From Rhizomicrobium sp. (lineage in GTDB: Bacteria; Pseudomonadota; Alphaproteobacteria; Micropepsales; Micropepsaceae): a stretch of 64,000 bases of DNA. Below, piece by piece: positions 19,214-27,636 of this stretch (position 1 is the stretch's first letter; every line of letters starts with the position of its first letter). The stretch spans positions 4,231,418 through 4,295,417 of the forward strand of contig JBBCGL010000001.1 in assembly GCA_037200385.1 (NCBI GenBank), in the 5' to 3' direction. The position numbers were made by a program, and so were the translations under genes. Under the pieces are notes generated by a model. It did not search any database. It was not told where the DNA came from and saw nothing but the letters and a program-made list of their open reading frames with translations.

Positions 19214-20562
19214 GCTGATACCCGCTCGGCCGGCTTGGCGAAGAAGCGGTTCTCCGGCCGCGGCAGGCCGAGGTTCTCGCGCAGGGTCGTGCCTTCGTAC
19301 TCGCGTCGGAAGATGCCGCGGCGCTGCAGCTCCGGCACGACCAGGTCCACGAAGTCATCCAGCCCTTGCGGCACCGTGGGGAACATGATGTTGAATCCGT
19401 CGCAGGCGTTGGTCAGCAGCCACTCTTCCATCCGGTCGGCGATCGTCTTGGGCGTGCCGACGAACGCAAGCCCGCCATAGGCGCCCACGATACGCGCCAG
19501 CTCGCGGACGGTCAGGTTGTCCCGCCGGGCGCGGTCGATCAGCGCCTGGCGGCCGCTCTGGCTGGCATTGGTCTCGGGCAGGTCCGACGGCAGCGGCCCG
19601 TCGAGGTCGAAGCCGGAAACGTCCGTACCCAGCCGCATCGACAGATTCGGCAGTCCGCTGTCCGGATGGACGAGGCTGTCCAGCAGCTCCCGTTTCCGGT
19701 GTGCCTCCGCGTCCGTGTCACCGACCACGACCAGCGCGCCCGGCAGAACTTTCAGGTGGTCGCGCGGCCGCCCCAGCCTGTCGAGCCGGCCCTTCACGTC
19801 CGCATAGAAACGCTGCGCATCGGCCAGACGCCCGCCGGCGGCGAAGATCACCTCGGCCGTTTCGGCAGCGATCTGCTTGCCGGCCTCGGATGCGCCGGCT
19901 TGCACGATCACCGGCCAGCCCTGGATCGGGCGGCCGACATTGAGCGGGCCGCGCACCTTCAGGAATTCGCCCTTGTGGTCGAGGACGTGCAGCTTCTCGG
20001 GATCGAAATAGATCGCATTCTGCGTGTCGCGGATGAAGGCATCGTCCGCCCAGCTGTCCCACAGCCCGGTCACCACGTCGAAGAACTCACGCGCGCGGCG
20101 GTAGCGGGTGTCGTGCTCCCAATGCTCCTCCAGCCCGAAATTCCACGCTTCCGTCGGGTTGCCGGACGTGACGAGGTTCCATCCCGCGCGTCCGCCGCTG
20201 ATGTGATCGAGCGACGCGAATTTGCGCGCGACGTGATAGGGCTCGTTGTAGGTTGTCGAGGCCGTGGCGACGAGGCCGATGCGCTCCGTCACCATCGCCA
20301 GCGCCGGCAGCAGGGTGAGCGGATCGAACGACGTCACCGTCGCGCTGCGCTTCAGCGCCGACATCGGCATGTTCAGCACCGCCAGGTGATCGGCCATGAA
20401 GAAGGCGTCGAATTTCCCCTGCTCGAGCTTTTGAATCAGCCGCACCAGATGCTTCAGGTTGAAATTGGCATCCGGCCAGGCGCCCGGGTAGAGCCACCAG
20501 GCGGTGTGGATTCCGACGGGCCGCATGAAGGCGCCGAGCTTCAATTGCCGTGTGCTGCTCAT
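19210..20562 (-). CDS. NtaA/SnaA/DszA-family FMNH2-dependent monooxygenase
   Basis: 450-residue luciferase-like flavin monooxygenase. The N-terminal G-A-F-M-R-P-V-G-I-H-T-A-W-W and F-F-M-A-D-H-L segments, SGGRAGWNLVTSGNP, GLWDSWADDA and the C-terminal PELQRRG block are those of the NtaA/SnaA/DszA branch, which includes dibenzothiophene-sulfone and aminopolycarboxylate monooxygenases. In sulfur islands such proteins usually desulfurise sulfones or sulfonates. The ATGA overlap with a DOPA-dioxygenase-like gene suggests an aromatic substrate. Operator copies 3 and 4 lie upstream in the long divergent region. Needs reduced flavin from a reductase not encoded nearby. Confidence 0.93.
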   Translation of the reverse strand: MSSTRQLKLGAFMRPVGIHTAWWLYPGAWPDANFNLKHLVRLIQKLEQGKFDAFFMADHLAVLNMPMSALKRSATVTSFDPLTLLPALAMVTERIGLVATASTTYNEPYHVARKFASLDHISGGRAGWNLVTSGNPTEAWNFGLEEHWEHDTRYRRAREFFDVVTGLWDSWADDAFIRDTQNAIYFDPEKLHVLDHKGEFLKVRGPLNVGRPIQGWPVIVQAGASEAGKQIAAETAEVIFAAGGRLADAQRFYADVKGRLDRLGRPRDHLKVLPGALVVVGDTDAEAHRKRELLDSLVHPDSGLPNLSMRLGTDVSGFDLDGPLPSDLPETNASQSGRQALIDRARRDNLTVRELARIVGAYGGLAFVGTPKTIADRMEEWLLTNACDGFNIMFPTVPQGLDDFVDLVVPELQRRGIFRREYEGTTLRENLGLPRPENRFFAKPAERVSA

Positions 20563-20803
20563 GGGACGTTCGCTTTCCTTCCGGGCGCAGTGCCGCCCTG
20601 CATTTGGACACCCAATTCTACAGATAGTGCCGCCCGGATCGCAGAAAAGCCCGTCATTGCCGAATCACGCGAACGGCACGGCTGTCCCGAGGCGGCTCAT
20701 AGACGGCGACTTCCGCGCCACGCCGTGGCTTGCGAGCCGAACCAGACCGGACCGACGACGGCCGGGAGCGAAGAAGGGATGCTGGTGGCATGCGGCGCCT
20801 ATA

Positions 20804-20826
20804 AGTCTATCTAGCGAATATAGTAT
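20804..20826 (+). promoter_or_regulatory. Island operator, copy 3
   Basis: AGTCTAT, 7-bp spacer, ATATAGT, then AT. Located 241 bp upstream of the flavin monooxygenase start; its TATAGT half could also serve as a -10 element. Confidence 0.65.
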
Positions 20827-21036
20827 ACTTCCGGATCGCTCCAAGCATCGCTCGGGACGCATTGGGGATGCCCGGCGGGCGCGGGGCGCTCCGGAAAGCC
20901 GCGCGGAATGGCCGCATACGCATCGTAGATGCGCCGTCTCCCGCAGCGAAACCGCGACGCGTCCCGCCGTCCCGTCTTTGTGGAGGGGCATTGTCCGGAA
21001 CAATCCTATTGACCGCCAGCCGCGATACTCTTATCA

Positions 21037-21059
21037 ATACACTAGTAAGTTGATAGACT
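21037..21059 (-). promoter_or_regulatory. Island operator, copy 4
   Basis: On the minus strand: AGTCTAT, 7-bp spacer, CTAGTGT, then AT. It is 71 bp upstream of the receptor start. A similar half-site, GATACTCTTATCAA, lies just to its left and forms a larger inverted arrangement with TTGATAGACTATC. Confidence 0.6.
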
Positions 21060-21130
21060 ATCAATGTTGTGGCGTTGTGTTGGCTAGAGCAGGGGCAAAT
21101 CGCGTGTCATCATTCCATTCGGCTGGGGCC

Positions 21131-23491
21131 ATGCGCTCCGGCGCAAAAAGACTTTCGTCCATCCGGTTGGCGTTGCTGGCAGGCAGTGCTGCGTTCATGA
21201 CATCCGGGGCGTATGCCGCAGATGCCGGCGTCGGTGACACCGTCGCGCCGATCGTGGTGGCCAATGCCGCCGCGTCGGCCGAAACCATCGAGACCATCGT
21301 GGTCACCGGCCGGCACCGTGCCGAGAACAACCAGGATGTCCCGATTCCGATTTCGCTGATCGCGGGCGACAAGCTGAAACTGGAGCATGCCGACCGTATC
21401 GCCGACTATGCGGACAAGGTGCCGAACTTTTCCGCGGTCCAGCAGAACACCCGCGTATCGCAATTCTCGATTCGCGGTCTCGGCGGCAACGCCAGTTACG
21501 ACGGCGTCGAGTCGGGTGTCGGCCTGATCGTCGACAATGTCGTGTTCACCCATGTCGGCTTCAGCTGGTTCGACTTCGTCGATCTCGATCACGTGGAAGT
21601 CCTGCGCGGGCCGCAGGGCACGCTGCTCGGCAAGAACACCACCATCGGTGCCGTCGTCATCACGACACAGGAGCCGAGCTTCACGCCGCAGGCGGATATC
21701 GAAGCCACCTACGGCAATCACGACCGGGAACAGATCCGCGCCAATGTGACGGCGCCGATCATCGACGACGAACTGGCGTTTCGCCTGACCGTGTCGGGCG
21801 ACAAGGGCAATGGCTGGATCAAGAACAACGACAACGACGATCACCTGCTCAACACCGACCGGTGGTCGGTGCGCGGCCAGTTGCTGTTCACGCCCACCAG
21901 CAATTTCCGCGATCGGCTGATCATCGAGCACAACCAGACCGACGAGATCAACAACTACTACCCCGCGGTCGCCGATCCGAACTACGCGAATGGCGCGGTG
22001 CGGGTGGGCTGGTCCAAGCTGCTGCAAGGCGTCTTCGGCTACACGCCGAGCTTCGACCTGACCAAGGGCGCGAGCCTCGATACGCAGGGGATCACCCATT
22101 CGTCCGTCAATGGCATATCCAACCAGTTCGACTGGACTGTCGCCGACCACACGATCACGTCGATCACGGCGTTCCGCAGTCTGCGCTTCCGGCCGTACAA
22201 CGACTCCGACCTGTCGCCGCTCCCGATCTTCCGCGGCGGCTACGATGTGGACGTGTCGCAATATTCACAGGAATTGCGCGTCGCGTCGCCGGTGGGCCAG
22301 GCCTTCGAGTACCAGGGAGGCGTCTACCTGCTGCACGAGCGCGTGTTGAGCGACAACCGGGACATCTTCTTCTCGGATGCCTCCGCCTTCCTGTTGGGTA
22401 ACCCGGCGGCACCGTCGGCGATCATGAACGGCGTGGAGTACGACCAGGCCGGTCGCGCCACGACGGACAGCTATGCCGGCTTCGCGCAGGGCACCTGGCA
22501 CGTCACCGATGCCGCCGCGATCACCGGCGGCCTGCGCTACACCTGGGAGCACAAGGCAGGCGGCGACGACGCCACATCCTTCGGCGGCGCGACGCTGACT
22601 GGCGTGCCGCTCGCCACGCGCAATGCCGTCATCGGCAGCTTCGGCGGTCTGTTTTCCGTCGCCCAGAAGAAGGATTTCGGCTCGGTCTCCTGGCTGATCA
22701 ATCCTTCCTATAAGATCGACGACAACATCTTCGCCTATTTCTCCGTGAGCCATGGCGAGAAGTCGGGCGGCATCAACACAACGGCCGCGCCGGGCATCCC
22801 GGTCATCATCAAACCGGAACGGGCCACCGACTACGAAGTCGGCGTCAAGACGACTTGGCTCGAGGGTCGACTGATCGCCAACCTCAACCTGTATTGGAAC
22901 GACATCTCGGACTATCAGGCGTCCTCCGCCGTGACCACGGGACCGACGACCAAGATATTCCTCGCCAATGCGGCCCGGGTGCGCCAGCGCGGCGTCGAGC
23001 TGGAGACCACCTATTCTCTCCTCGACAACCTGACGATTTCGCTGAGCGGCGCTTACAACAATGCCACGTTCGTATCCTATGACGATGCGCCGGCGCCGAT
23101 CGAGTTGACGAACGTCACCAAATCGGTGGACTTGTCCGGCTATCAGCTTCCGGGGGCGCCGGTATGGAATGGGCAGCTCGACATCAACTACGAGCAGCCG
23201 CTGGACGACGATTTCACCGCCTTTACCTATCTCAACCAGTCCTTCCGCTCGAAGACGTCGCTTTACAACCCGGTTTCGCCCTACGCCTACCAGGATGCCT
23301 ACGGCCTGACCAATTTCGGCATCGGCGTGAAGACGAGCGATGGGAAATACTCGCTGCTCCTCTGGTCGAAGAATCTCGCCGACCAGCGCTATCTCATCGG
23401 CATCGGCGGCGCATCGGCCATCACGCCGGTCGTCGGCGTGCTGGGCGATCCACGCACCTTCGGCGTCACGTTCGACGCGCATGTGGAATAG
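21131..23491 (+). CDS. TonB-dependent receptor (sulfur island, second)
   Basis: 786-residue TBDR. Signal peptide with cleavage near SGAYAAD, TonB-box-like ETIVVTGRHR, plug motif VEVLRGPQGTLLGKNTTIGAVVITTQEP, then a long barrel. It is of the same broad class as the receptor at 13301 but clearly distinct in sequence. ATG 21131 begins directly before a lysine/arginine-rich n-region; GTG 21104 with AGGGG upstream is an alternative that adds nine residues. It is followed after 63 bp by a small secreted protein and preceded by operator copy 4. Probable importer of an organosulfur compound used by the neighbouring monooxygenases. Confidence 0.94.
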   Translation: MRSGAKRLSSIRLALLAGSAAFMTSGAYAADAGVGDTVAPIVVANAAASAETIETIVVTGRHRAENNQDVPIPISLIAGDKLKLEHADRIADYADKVPNFSAVQQNTRVSQFSIRGLGGNASYDGVESGVGLIVDNVVFTHVGFSWFDFVDLDHVEVLRGPQGTLLGKNTTIGAVVITTQEPSFTPQADIEATYGNHDREQIRANVTAPIIDDELAFRLTVSGDKGNGWIKNNDNDDHLLNTDRWSVRGQLLFTPTSNFRDRLIIEHNQTDEINNYYPAVADPNYANGAVRVGWSKLLQGVFGYTPSFDLTKGASLDTQGITHSSVNGISNQFDWTVADHTITSITAFRSLRFRPYNDSDLSPLPIFRGGYDVDVSQYSQELRVASPVGQAFEYQGGVYLLHERVLSDNRDIFFSDASAFLLGNPAAPSAIMNGVEYDQAGRATTDSYAGFAQGTWHVTDAAAITGGLRYTWEHKAGGDDATSFGGATLTGVPLATRNAVIGSFGGLFSVAQKKDFGSVSWLINPSYKIDDNIFAYFSVSHGEKSGGINTTAAPGIPVIIKPERATDYEVGVKTTWLEGRLIANLNLYWNDISDYQASSAVTTGPTTKIFLANAARVRQRGVELETTYSLLDNLTISLSGAYNNATFVSYDDAPAPIELTNVTKSVDLSGYQLPGAPVWNGQLDINYEQPLDDDFTAFTYLNQSFRSKTSLYNPVSPYAYQDAYGLTNFGIGVKTSDGKYSLLLWSKNLADQRYLIGIGGASAITPVVGVLGDPRTFGVTFDAHVE

Positions 23492-23554
23492 GAACGACGC
23501 GGCGATCGAAATTCGGCACCGATCGCCGCCGTTCACCTTGCAACGGAGTTAGGC

Positions 23555-23986
23555 ATGCACCGCAGAACGCTGGCGACCGCCTGCATGGCTCTGTTGGCTC
23601 TGACCGGCGCAAGCCGCGCGCAAGAGGGCAAGCCGTATCGGGTGGAATGGGTCTATCGCATTCAATACGGCCACCAGAGCGAATGGTGGAAGATCTTCCA
23701 GAAGTATCAGATCGCCATCCTCGATCGCGAAAAGCAGCTTGGATATGTCACAAGCTATGTCGTGGACAGGCCGGGCCTTCATACGAGCGAGGATTCGCGC
23801 TGGGATTATCGCATCGTCATCGCATATCCGGACTACGCGGCCTCCACACATGAGAGGGAGGTCCAGCGCCGGCTTTTCCCCGACGAAACGGTACTGGAGC
23901 GCGAAGAGCAGAGGCGATGGGAACTGACCTTGAACCACTGGGATTTGCCGATACGCGAGATCGATCCGCACAGTGCCGGCGACTGA
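23555..23986 (+). CDS. Secreted protein of unknown function downstream of receptor
   Basis: 143 residues with a signal peptide (cleavage after ASRAQ). The mature part begins with a beta strand (YRVEWVYRIQYG), then a helix rich in W/K (SEWWKIFQKYQIAILDREKQLG), a strand (YVTSYVVDRPG) and a second strand-helix unit, a ferredoxin-like or dimeric alpha/beta-barrel layout by eye. No catalytic motif recognised. It sits 63 bp after the receptor, so it is likely a periplasmic partner of that uptake system, perhaps a binding or monooxygenase-like protein. I do not recognise the family with certainty. Confidence 0.7.
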   Translation: MHRRTLATACMALLALTGASRAQEGKPYRVEWVYRIQYGHQSEWWKIFQKYQIAILDREKQLGYVTSYVVDRPGLHTSEDSRWDYRIVIAYPDYAASTHEREVQRRLFPDETVLEREEQRRWELTLNHWDLPIREIDPHSAGD

Positions 23987-24109
23987 CGTCGGTGATCGCG
24001 AGACGCCGTTTTCCGCCTGCGACCGGTTGGCAGAAACCCCTCGATGAACCGACTGAGAACTGGCTGGATTTTTCGTCTTGGTGCCGACCGGGATATGGCG
24101 TGCACGCCG

Positions 24110-24271
24110 TCAACGTGACGGCGTAGCGGCGTCTTCCGCCCGTGTCGCGGCGGCGGCATCCGCCGCCGATCCGACATCGACCGCGTGCACGGGATGCAGT
24201 CCCACCACCGCCAGGAACAGCGCTGCAAACACGGCATAGCCGAGCAATTCCAATGTGCCGAACTCGCGCAT
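24110..24271 (-). CDS. Small single-span membrane protein
   Basis: 53-residue protein too short for usual gene callers. MREFGTLELLGYAVFAALF is followed by more hydrophobic residues (one transmembrane helix, about residues 9-27), then a short acidic/alanine-rich tail. AGAGG lies four bases before the ATG. It is divergent from the MFS/TauD operon, with operator copy 5 in the gap between them, so it may belong to the same regulon. Function unknown. Confidence 0.5.
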   Translation of the reverse strand: MREFGTLELLGYAVFAALFLAVVGLHPVHAVDVGSAADAAAATRAEDAATPSR

Positions 24272-24344
24272 GGTTCCTCTGCGGCGGCTTTCGCGCGCGT
24301 TTGTCGTTCGGATGAATATCTCCGCTCAAAGATAAATGCAAGAT

Positions 24345-24367
24345 AGTCTAGTTGAAAGATAGAGTTT
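24345..24367 (+). promoter_or_regulatory. Island operator, copy 5
   Basis: AGTCTAG, 7-bp spacer, ATAGAGT, then TT. Located 35 bp upstream of the GTG start of the MFS transporter and 73 bp from the divergent small membrane protein. Confidence 0.65.
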
Positions 24368-24402
24368 AAATGGTATGGTGCCGGCCGGCATGGAGGGTCG
24401 CG

Positions 24403-25794
24403 GTGGATACGACGGCGTGGAAGAGGGACGCGAGGCAACCCGTCGGGCGTCTGCTCGCTTTTTCCGCGCTCGGGATACCGCTCGCAGCCGTGTTCCTTCC
24501 GCTGGGCGTCTATCTGCCGCCTTTTTATGCCCAGACCATGGGACTCGGGCTTGGCACGGTCGGTATCGTCTTCATGGCGAGCCGCTTGTGGAATGCGCTA
24601 TGCGATCCGCTGATCGGCCTCCTGTCCGACCATACGCGCAGCCGCTTCGGGCGCCGCAAGCCCTGGATCGCGGCGGGCGCCGTGATTTTCATCGCGGCGG
24701 TCGTCGCGGTCTATTGGCCGCCGCAACATCTGACCGCGTTTCACCTCGGCTTGGCGCTGTTTGCGCTCTATCTCGGCTGGACGATGATCGGCACGCCGCT
24801 TGCCGCCTGGGCGAGCGAACTGGCCGCCGGCTATCACGAACGCAGCCGCGTCCAGACCTTCCTGCAAACGGGCGGCGCACTCGGGCTGGTCTTGACCTTG
24901 CTCCTGCCGGCGCTGGTCGACCAGTTCGTGGCGCGGGGCGAGTTCGAGAAGATCGCGGCGATGGGCGCCTTCGCCATCGTCACTTTCGTACCGGCCGTCC
25001 TGTTCCTGCTGACTCGCTTTCGCGAGCCGCCGCGTCCGCCCGCGCCGTCAAGCGCCTCCACGCTGGCGGCGCTTCGGACGTTCGCCACCAATCCGCTTGT
25101 TCTGCGCGTCATGGCTTCCGATTTCTTCGTCGCGACGGGGCAGGGGATCCGTGGCGCGCTCTTCGTCTTCTTCGTCAGCGCCTATATGGGCTTGCCGAAA
25201 TGGGCGAGCCTCCTATTCCTGCTGCAATTCGTGTTCGGCGTCTTCGCCGCGCCGCTATGGCTGCGTGTCGGCTACCGCTTCGGCAAGCATCAGACCGTGG
25301 TGCTGGGAGAAATCGCCCAGATCGCGATCAATCTCGGTCTGCTTTTCATCGCGCCGGGCCGCTTCTGGCCGCTGCTGGCGCTTACCGTCGCGCAGGGGTT
25401 TGCGCAGGGCTCCGGCAATCTGATGCTGCGCTCCATCGTCAGCGATCTGGCGGACGATCACCGGCTCAAGACCGGCAAGGAGCAGTCCGGTCTTCTGTTT
25501 TCGATCTTCAACGTCACCAACAATGCCGCGGCCGCCGCCGCCGTCGGCATCGCCTATCCGCTGATCGCCTTCTTCGGATTCACACCGGGTCGTGCCAATT
25601 CGCATGCCGCGCTGTCGGCTCTTGCCGTCCTGTTCGCGGTGGGACCGGCATTGGGTCATCTTTTCTCGGCCGTCCTGATCTGGCGCTTTCCGCTCGACGA
25701 GCGCCGCCATGCCGAACTGCGCATCGCGCTCGAAGAGCGCGGCCGTGCGGACTATCTCGGCCGAGCCGAACCTTTCCCTCAGGCCCTCAACTAG
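24403..25794 (+). CDS. GPH-type MFS symporter (sulfur island)
   Basis: 463-residue sodium/proton symporter of the glycoside-pentoside-hexuronide (MFS_2) family with about 12 transmembrane helices. Signature regions: ALGIPLAAVFLPLGVYLPPFYA in helix 1, W-N-A-L-C-D-P-L-I-G-L-L-S-D-H-T-R-S-R-F-G-R-R-K-P-W after helix 2. GTG at 24403 is chosen over the ATG at 24370 because GGAGGG sits six bases before it and operator copy 5 ends at 24367. It is 9 bp upstream of a TauD/AtsK-type dioxygenase and shares its transcript. It probably carries the dioxygenase substrate (a sulfate ester or sulfonate) across the inner membrane, a job that ABC transporters do in E. coli. Confidence 0.9.
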   Translation: MDTTAWKRDARQPVGRLLAFSALGIPLAAVFLPLGVYLPPFYAQTMGLGLGTVGIVFMASRLWNALCDPLIGLLSDHTRSRFGRRKPWIAAGAVIFIAAVVAVYWPPQHLTAFHLGLALFALYLGWTMIGTPLAAWASELAAGYHERSRVQTFLQTGGALGLVLTLLLPALVDQFVARGEFEKIAAMGAFAIVTFVPAVLFLLTRFREPPRPPAPSSASTLAALRTFATNPLVLRVMASDFFVATGQGIRGALFVFFVSAYMGLPKWASLLFLLQFVFGVFAAPLWLRVGYRFGKHQTVVLGEIAQIAINLGLLFIAPGRFWPLLALTVAQGFAQGSGNLMLRSIVSDLADDHRLKTGKEQSGLLFSIFNVTNNAAAAAAVGIAYPLIAFFGFTPGRANSHAALSALAVLFAVGPALGHLFSAVLIWRFPLDERRHAELRIALEERGRADYLGRAEPFPQALN

Positions 25795-25803
25795 GAGATC
25801 GAC

Positions 25804-26730
25804 ATGGGTTTGCATGAGAAGATCGAAGACATCGAACTGGAGTACCGCCCCGTCGCCGGGCGGATCGGCGCCGAAATTCTGGGGGTCAAGCTCGGCGGCG
25901 ACCTTGAGGCGCGCACCGTCGCTGCCATCCGCAAGGCGCTGTTCAAGCATAAGGTGATATTTTTCCGCGATCAGCACGATCTGACGGATGCGCAGCAGGA
26001 AGCCTTTGGCAAGCTGCTGGGCAATCTTGTGCCGCATCCGACCGTTCCAAAGATCGAGGGAACGGAAAGCGCGCTGAACATCGTCTCCGACGGTACCTAT
26101 GCCGCGAACCAGTGGCATACCGACGTGACCTTCGTGGACGCTTATCCGCTCGCGTCGATCCTGCGCGCCGTGCATCTGCCGCCGAAGGGCGGCGACACGG
26201 TGTGGGCCAACACGGCCGCCGCCTATGAGCACCTGCCGGTGCCGCTGCGCGAGCTGGCGGACAAGCTCTGGGCACTGCACACCAATGCGTTCGACTATGC
26301 CGCCGCCCGCCCCGACGCGTCGGCAGACCGCGTGAAGCATCACAGGAATGTCTTTGCTTCCACGGTCTACGAGACCGAGCATCCGCTGGTCCGCGTCCAT
26401 CCGGAGACGGGAGAGCGCACGCTGCTGCTCGGAAATTTCGCGCAGAAGATCATCGGGCTCAACCGCGACGACTCCGCGCGTCTCATCGCCATTTTCCAGG
26501 ACCACATCACGCGGCTGGAGAACACGGTACGCTGGCATTGGGCGCTGGGCGACGTCGCGATCTGGGACAATCGTGCCACCCAGCACTACGGCATCGGCGA
26601 TTTCACCGAGAGGCGCGAGCTGCATCGCGTGACGATCGACGGCGACGTGCCCGTCGGGATCGATGGCACGTCCAGCGTGACGCGTCGCAAGGAGGTCAAG
26701 GCGCCAGACCTCCAGCACGCGGCGGAATGA
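25804..26730 (+). CDS. TauD/TfdA-family Fe(II)/2-oxoglutarate dioxygenase (AtsK-like)
   Basis: 308-residue non-heme iron dioxygenase. Iron ligands His105 and Asp107 (QWHTDVTF) and His261 (TQHYGIGD) and the 2-oxoglutarate-binding Arg275 (LHRVT) are present, so the active site is complete. The sequence fits the TauD/AtsK branch, which oxidises taurine or alkyl sulfates at the carbon next to the sulfo group, releasing sulfite or sulfate and an aldehyde. Similarity appears closer to the alkylsulfatase AtsK than to TauD, but I cannot measure it. It follows the MFS carrier by 9 bp. Its stop codon overlaps the start of the next small gene (ATGA). Confidence 0.93.
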   Translation: MGLHEKIEDIELEYRPVAGRIGAEILGVKLGGDLEARTVAAIRKALFKHKVIFFRDQHDLTDAQQEAFGKLLGNLVPHPTVPKIEGTESALNIVSDGTYAANQWHTDVTFVDAYPLASILRAVHLPPKGGDTVWANTAAAYEHLPVPLRELADKLWALHTNAFDYAAARPDASADRVKHHRNVFASTVYETEHPLVRVHPETGERTLLLGNFAQKIIGLNRDDSARLIAIFQDHITRLENTVRWHWALGDVAIWDNRATQHYGIGDFTERRELHRVTIDGDVPVGIDGTSSVTRRKEVKAPDLQHAAE

Positions 26731-27080
26731 ACGGAAACGGTCGGGCGGATGGGCATTCCCGTCCGCCCGCCACGGGTGTTTCACGGATGGCGCAGGTTCT
26801 CGCATTTCCGGGCCTTGTCGGGCGGGCTGGCCGAAATCCTCGCGGGGCGGTTCGCGCGCCGGCCGCGTGGAGCGAACGGCCCTCCGCCTATGACAAGCGG
26901 AACATCGATCTTTACGCCCGGCTTCTGGACGAAGAAGCCGCGGGCAGTAGCGAAGAGGATATGGCGCGCGAGCTGCTCCACTTGGATCTGCGCGACGACC
27001 GGGCACGTGCCGTCCTACGCTGGCACTTGAAGCGCGCACATTGGATCGCCGAGACTCTCTCGGCGCTATTGGCGTGGTGA
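26727..27080 (+). CDS. Small protein translationally coupled to the dioxygenase
   Basis: 117 residues starting at the ATG that overlaps the dioxygenase stop codon. The first 50 residues are Gly/Arg/Ala-rich; the C-terminal half ([45 protein letters not shown]) is predicted helical and better coding-like. I do not recognise the family. It ends one base before the convergent Rrf2 gene stop, so the two transcripts meet tail to tail. The true start could be the internal ATG at 26787 (MAQVLAFPG). Confidence 0.6.
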   Translation: MNGNGRADGHSRPPATGVSRMAQVLAFPGLVGRAGRNPRGAVRAPAAWSERPSAYDKRNIDLYARLLDEEAAGSSEEDMARELLHLDLRDDRARAVLRWHLKRAHWIAETLSALLAW

Positions 27081-27539
27081 TCAGGCGGCGCGGCGCTTCG
27101 CCTTTTTGGCGGGCTTCCGGGCCCGCTCCATCAAAAGCGCACTCGCCAGAGTCGTGTGGTCCAGAACGTCGGACGCGGCGTCACGCACGCGACGCATGCT
27201 CTGGCGGACCAGGCAATTCGATTCGTCCTTGCAATCCTTGCAGCGGCGATAGGCGGTGACGCTCGCGCAGGCGATGGGCGCCAGGGGGCCGTCGATGATC
27301 CGTACGATTTGTCCGAGCGTAATCTCGCTCGGCGGCTTTGCGAGCGCATAGCCGCCGTGCTGGCCGCGTACGGTGCGGACCAGGCCCTGTCCGCGGAGCT
27401 CCAGGAGAATGAGATCGAGGAACTTCTTGGAGATGTTTTCCTCAGTCGCGATGTCCCACGCCTGCAGAAGCTGCCCCGGTGCGAGGCGCGAGAGCGCGAA
27501 CATCGCCTTGAAGGCGTATTTGGCTTTGTTGGACAGCAT
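27081..27539 (-). CDS. Rrf2-family regulator with four clustered cysteines
   Basis: 152-residue Rrf2 (IscR/CymR/NsrR) protein: winged HTH over about residues 1-65 (LLQAWDIATEENISKKFLDLILLELRGQGLV, then the R-G-x-x-G-G-Y wing), dimerisation helix, and Cys91, Cys100, Cys103 and Cys109 (spacing C-x8-C-x2-C-x5-C), close to where IscR and NsrR hold an Fe-S cluster. The C-terminus is a Lys/Arg tail. Rrf2 proteins of the CymR group repress sulfur-source genes when cysteine is plentiful. It lies in the middle of the sulfur island, and operator copy 6 lies 60 bp upstream of its start, so it is the best candidate regulator of the whole set, including itself. Confidence 0.92.
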   Translation of the reverse strand: MLSNKAKYAFKAMFALSRLAPGQLLQAWDIATEENISKKFLDLILLELRGQGLVRTVRGQHGGYALAKPPSEITLGQIVRIIDGPLAPIACASVTAYRRCKDCKDESNCLVRQSMRRVRDAASDVLDHTTLASALLMERARKPAKKAKRRAA

Positions 27540-27598
27540 TTGATCCCCAGCTGCGCTCTATATAGCCACCTGCCGGCGCTATCGCAATATTCGGTCAT

Positions 27599-27621
27599 TT
27601 AGTATAGAAATGCGCTAGACT
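27599..27621 (-). promoter_or_regulatory. Island operator, copy 6 (Rrf2 divergent promoter)
   Basis: On the minus strand: AGTCTAG, 7-bp spacer, CTATACT. It sits in the 97-bp gap between the Rrf2 gene (minus) and the esterase-like gene (plus), ending 15 bp before the preferred esterase start. Confidence 0.6.
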
Positions 27622-27636
27622 ATCATGGAGACTGAG

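Larger units (their letters stand above)
20563..21130. other. Long divergent control region
   Basis: 568 bp between the flavin monooxygenase (minus) and a receptor gene (plus). It holds two operator copies (20804-20826 and 21037-21059) 210 bp apart, each inside an AT-rich patch. The leader toward the monooxygenase is about 240 nt if transcription starts near the first copy. I saw no convincing gene: the frames present have poor start sites and run through the AT-rich patches. Confidence 0.6.

Noticed and set aside
20654-20791. 45-codon minus-strand frame in the leader upstream of the flavin monooxygenase, possible leader peptide
   Set aside because: No good ribosome site, basic low-complexity sequence, no Cys or Met run that would suit sulfur attenuation.
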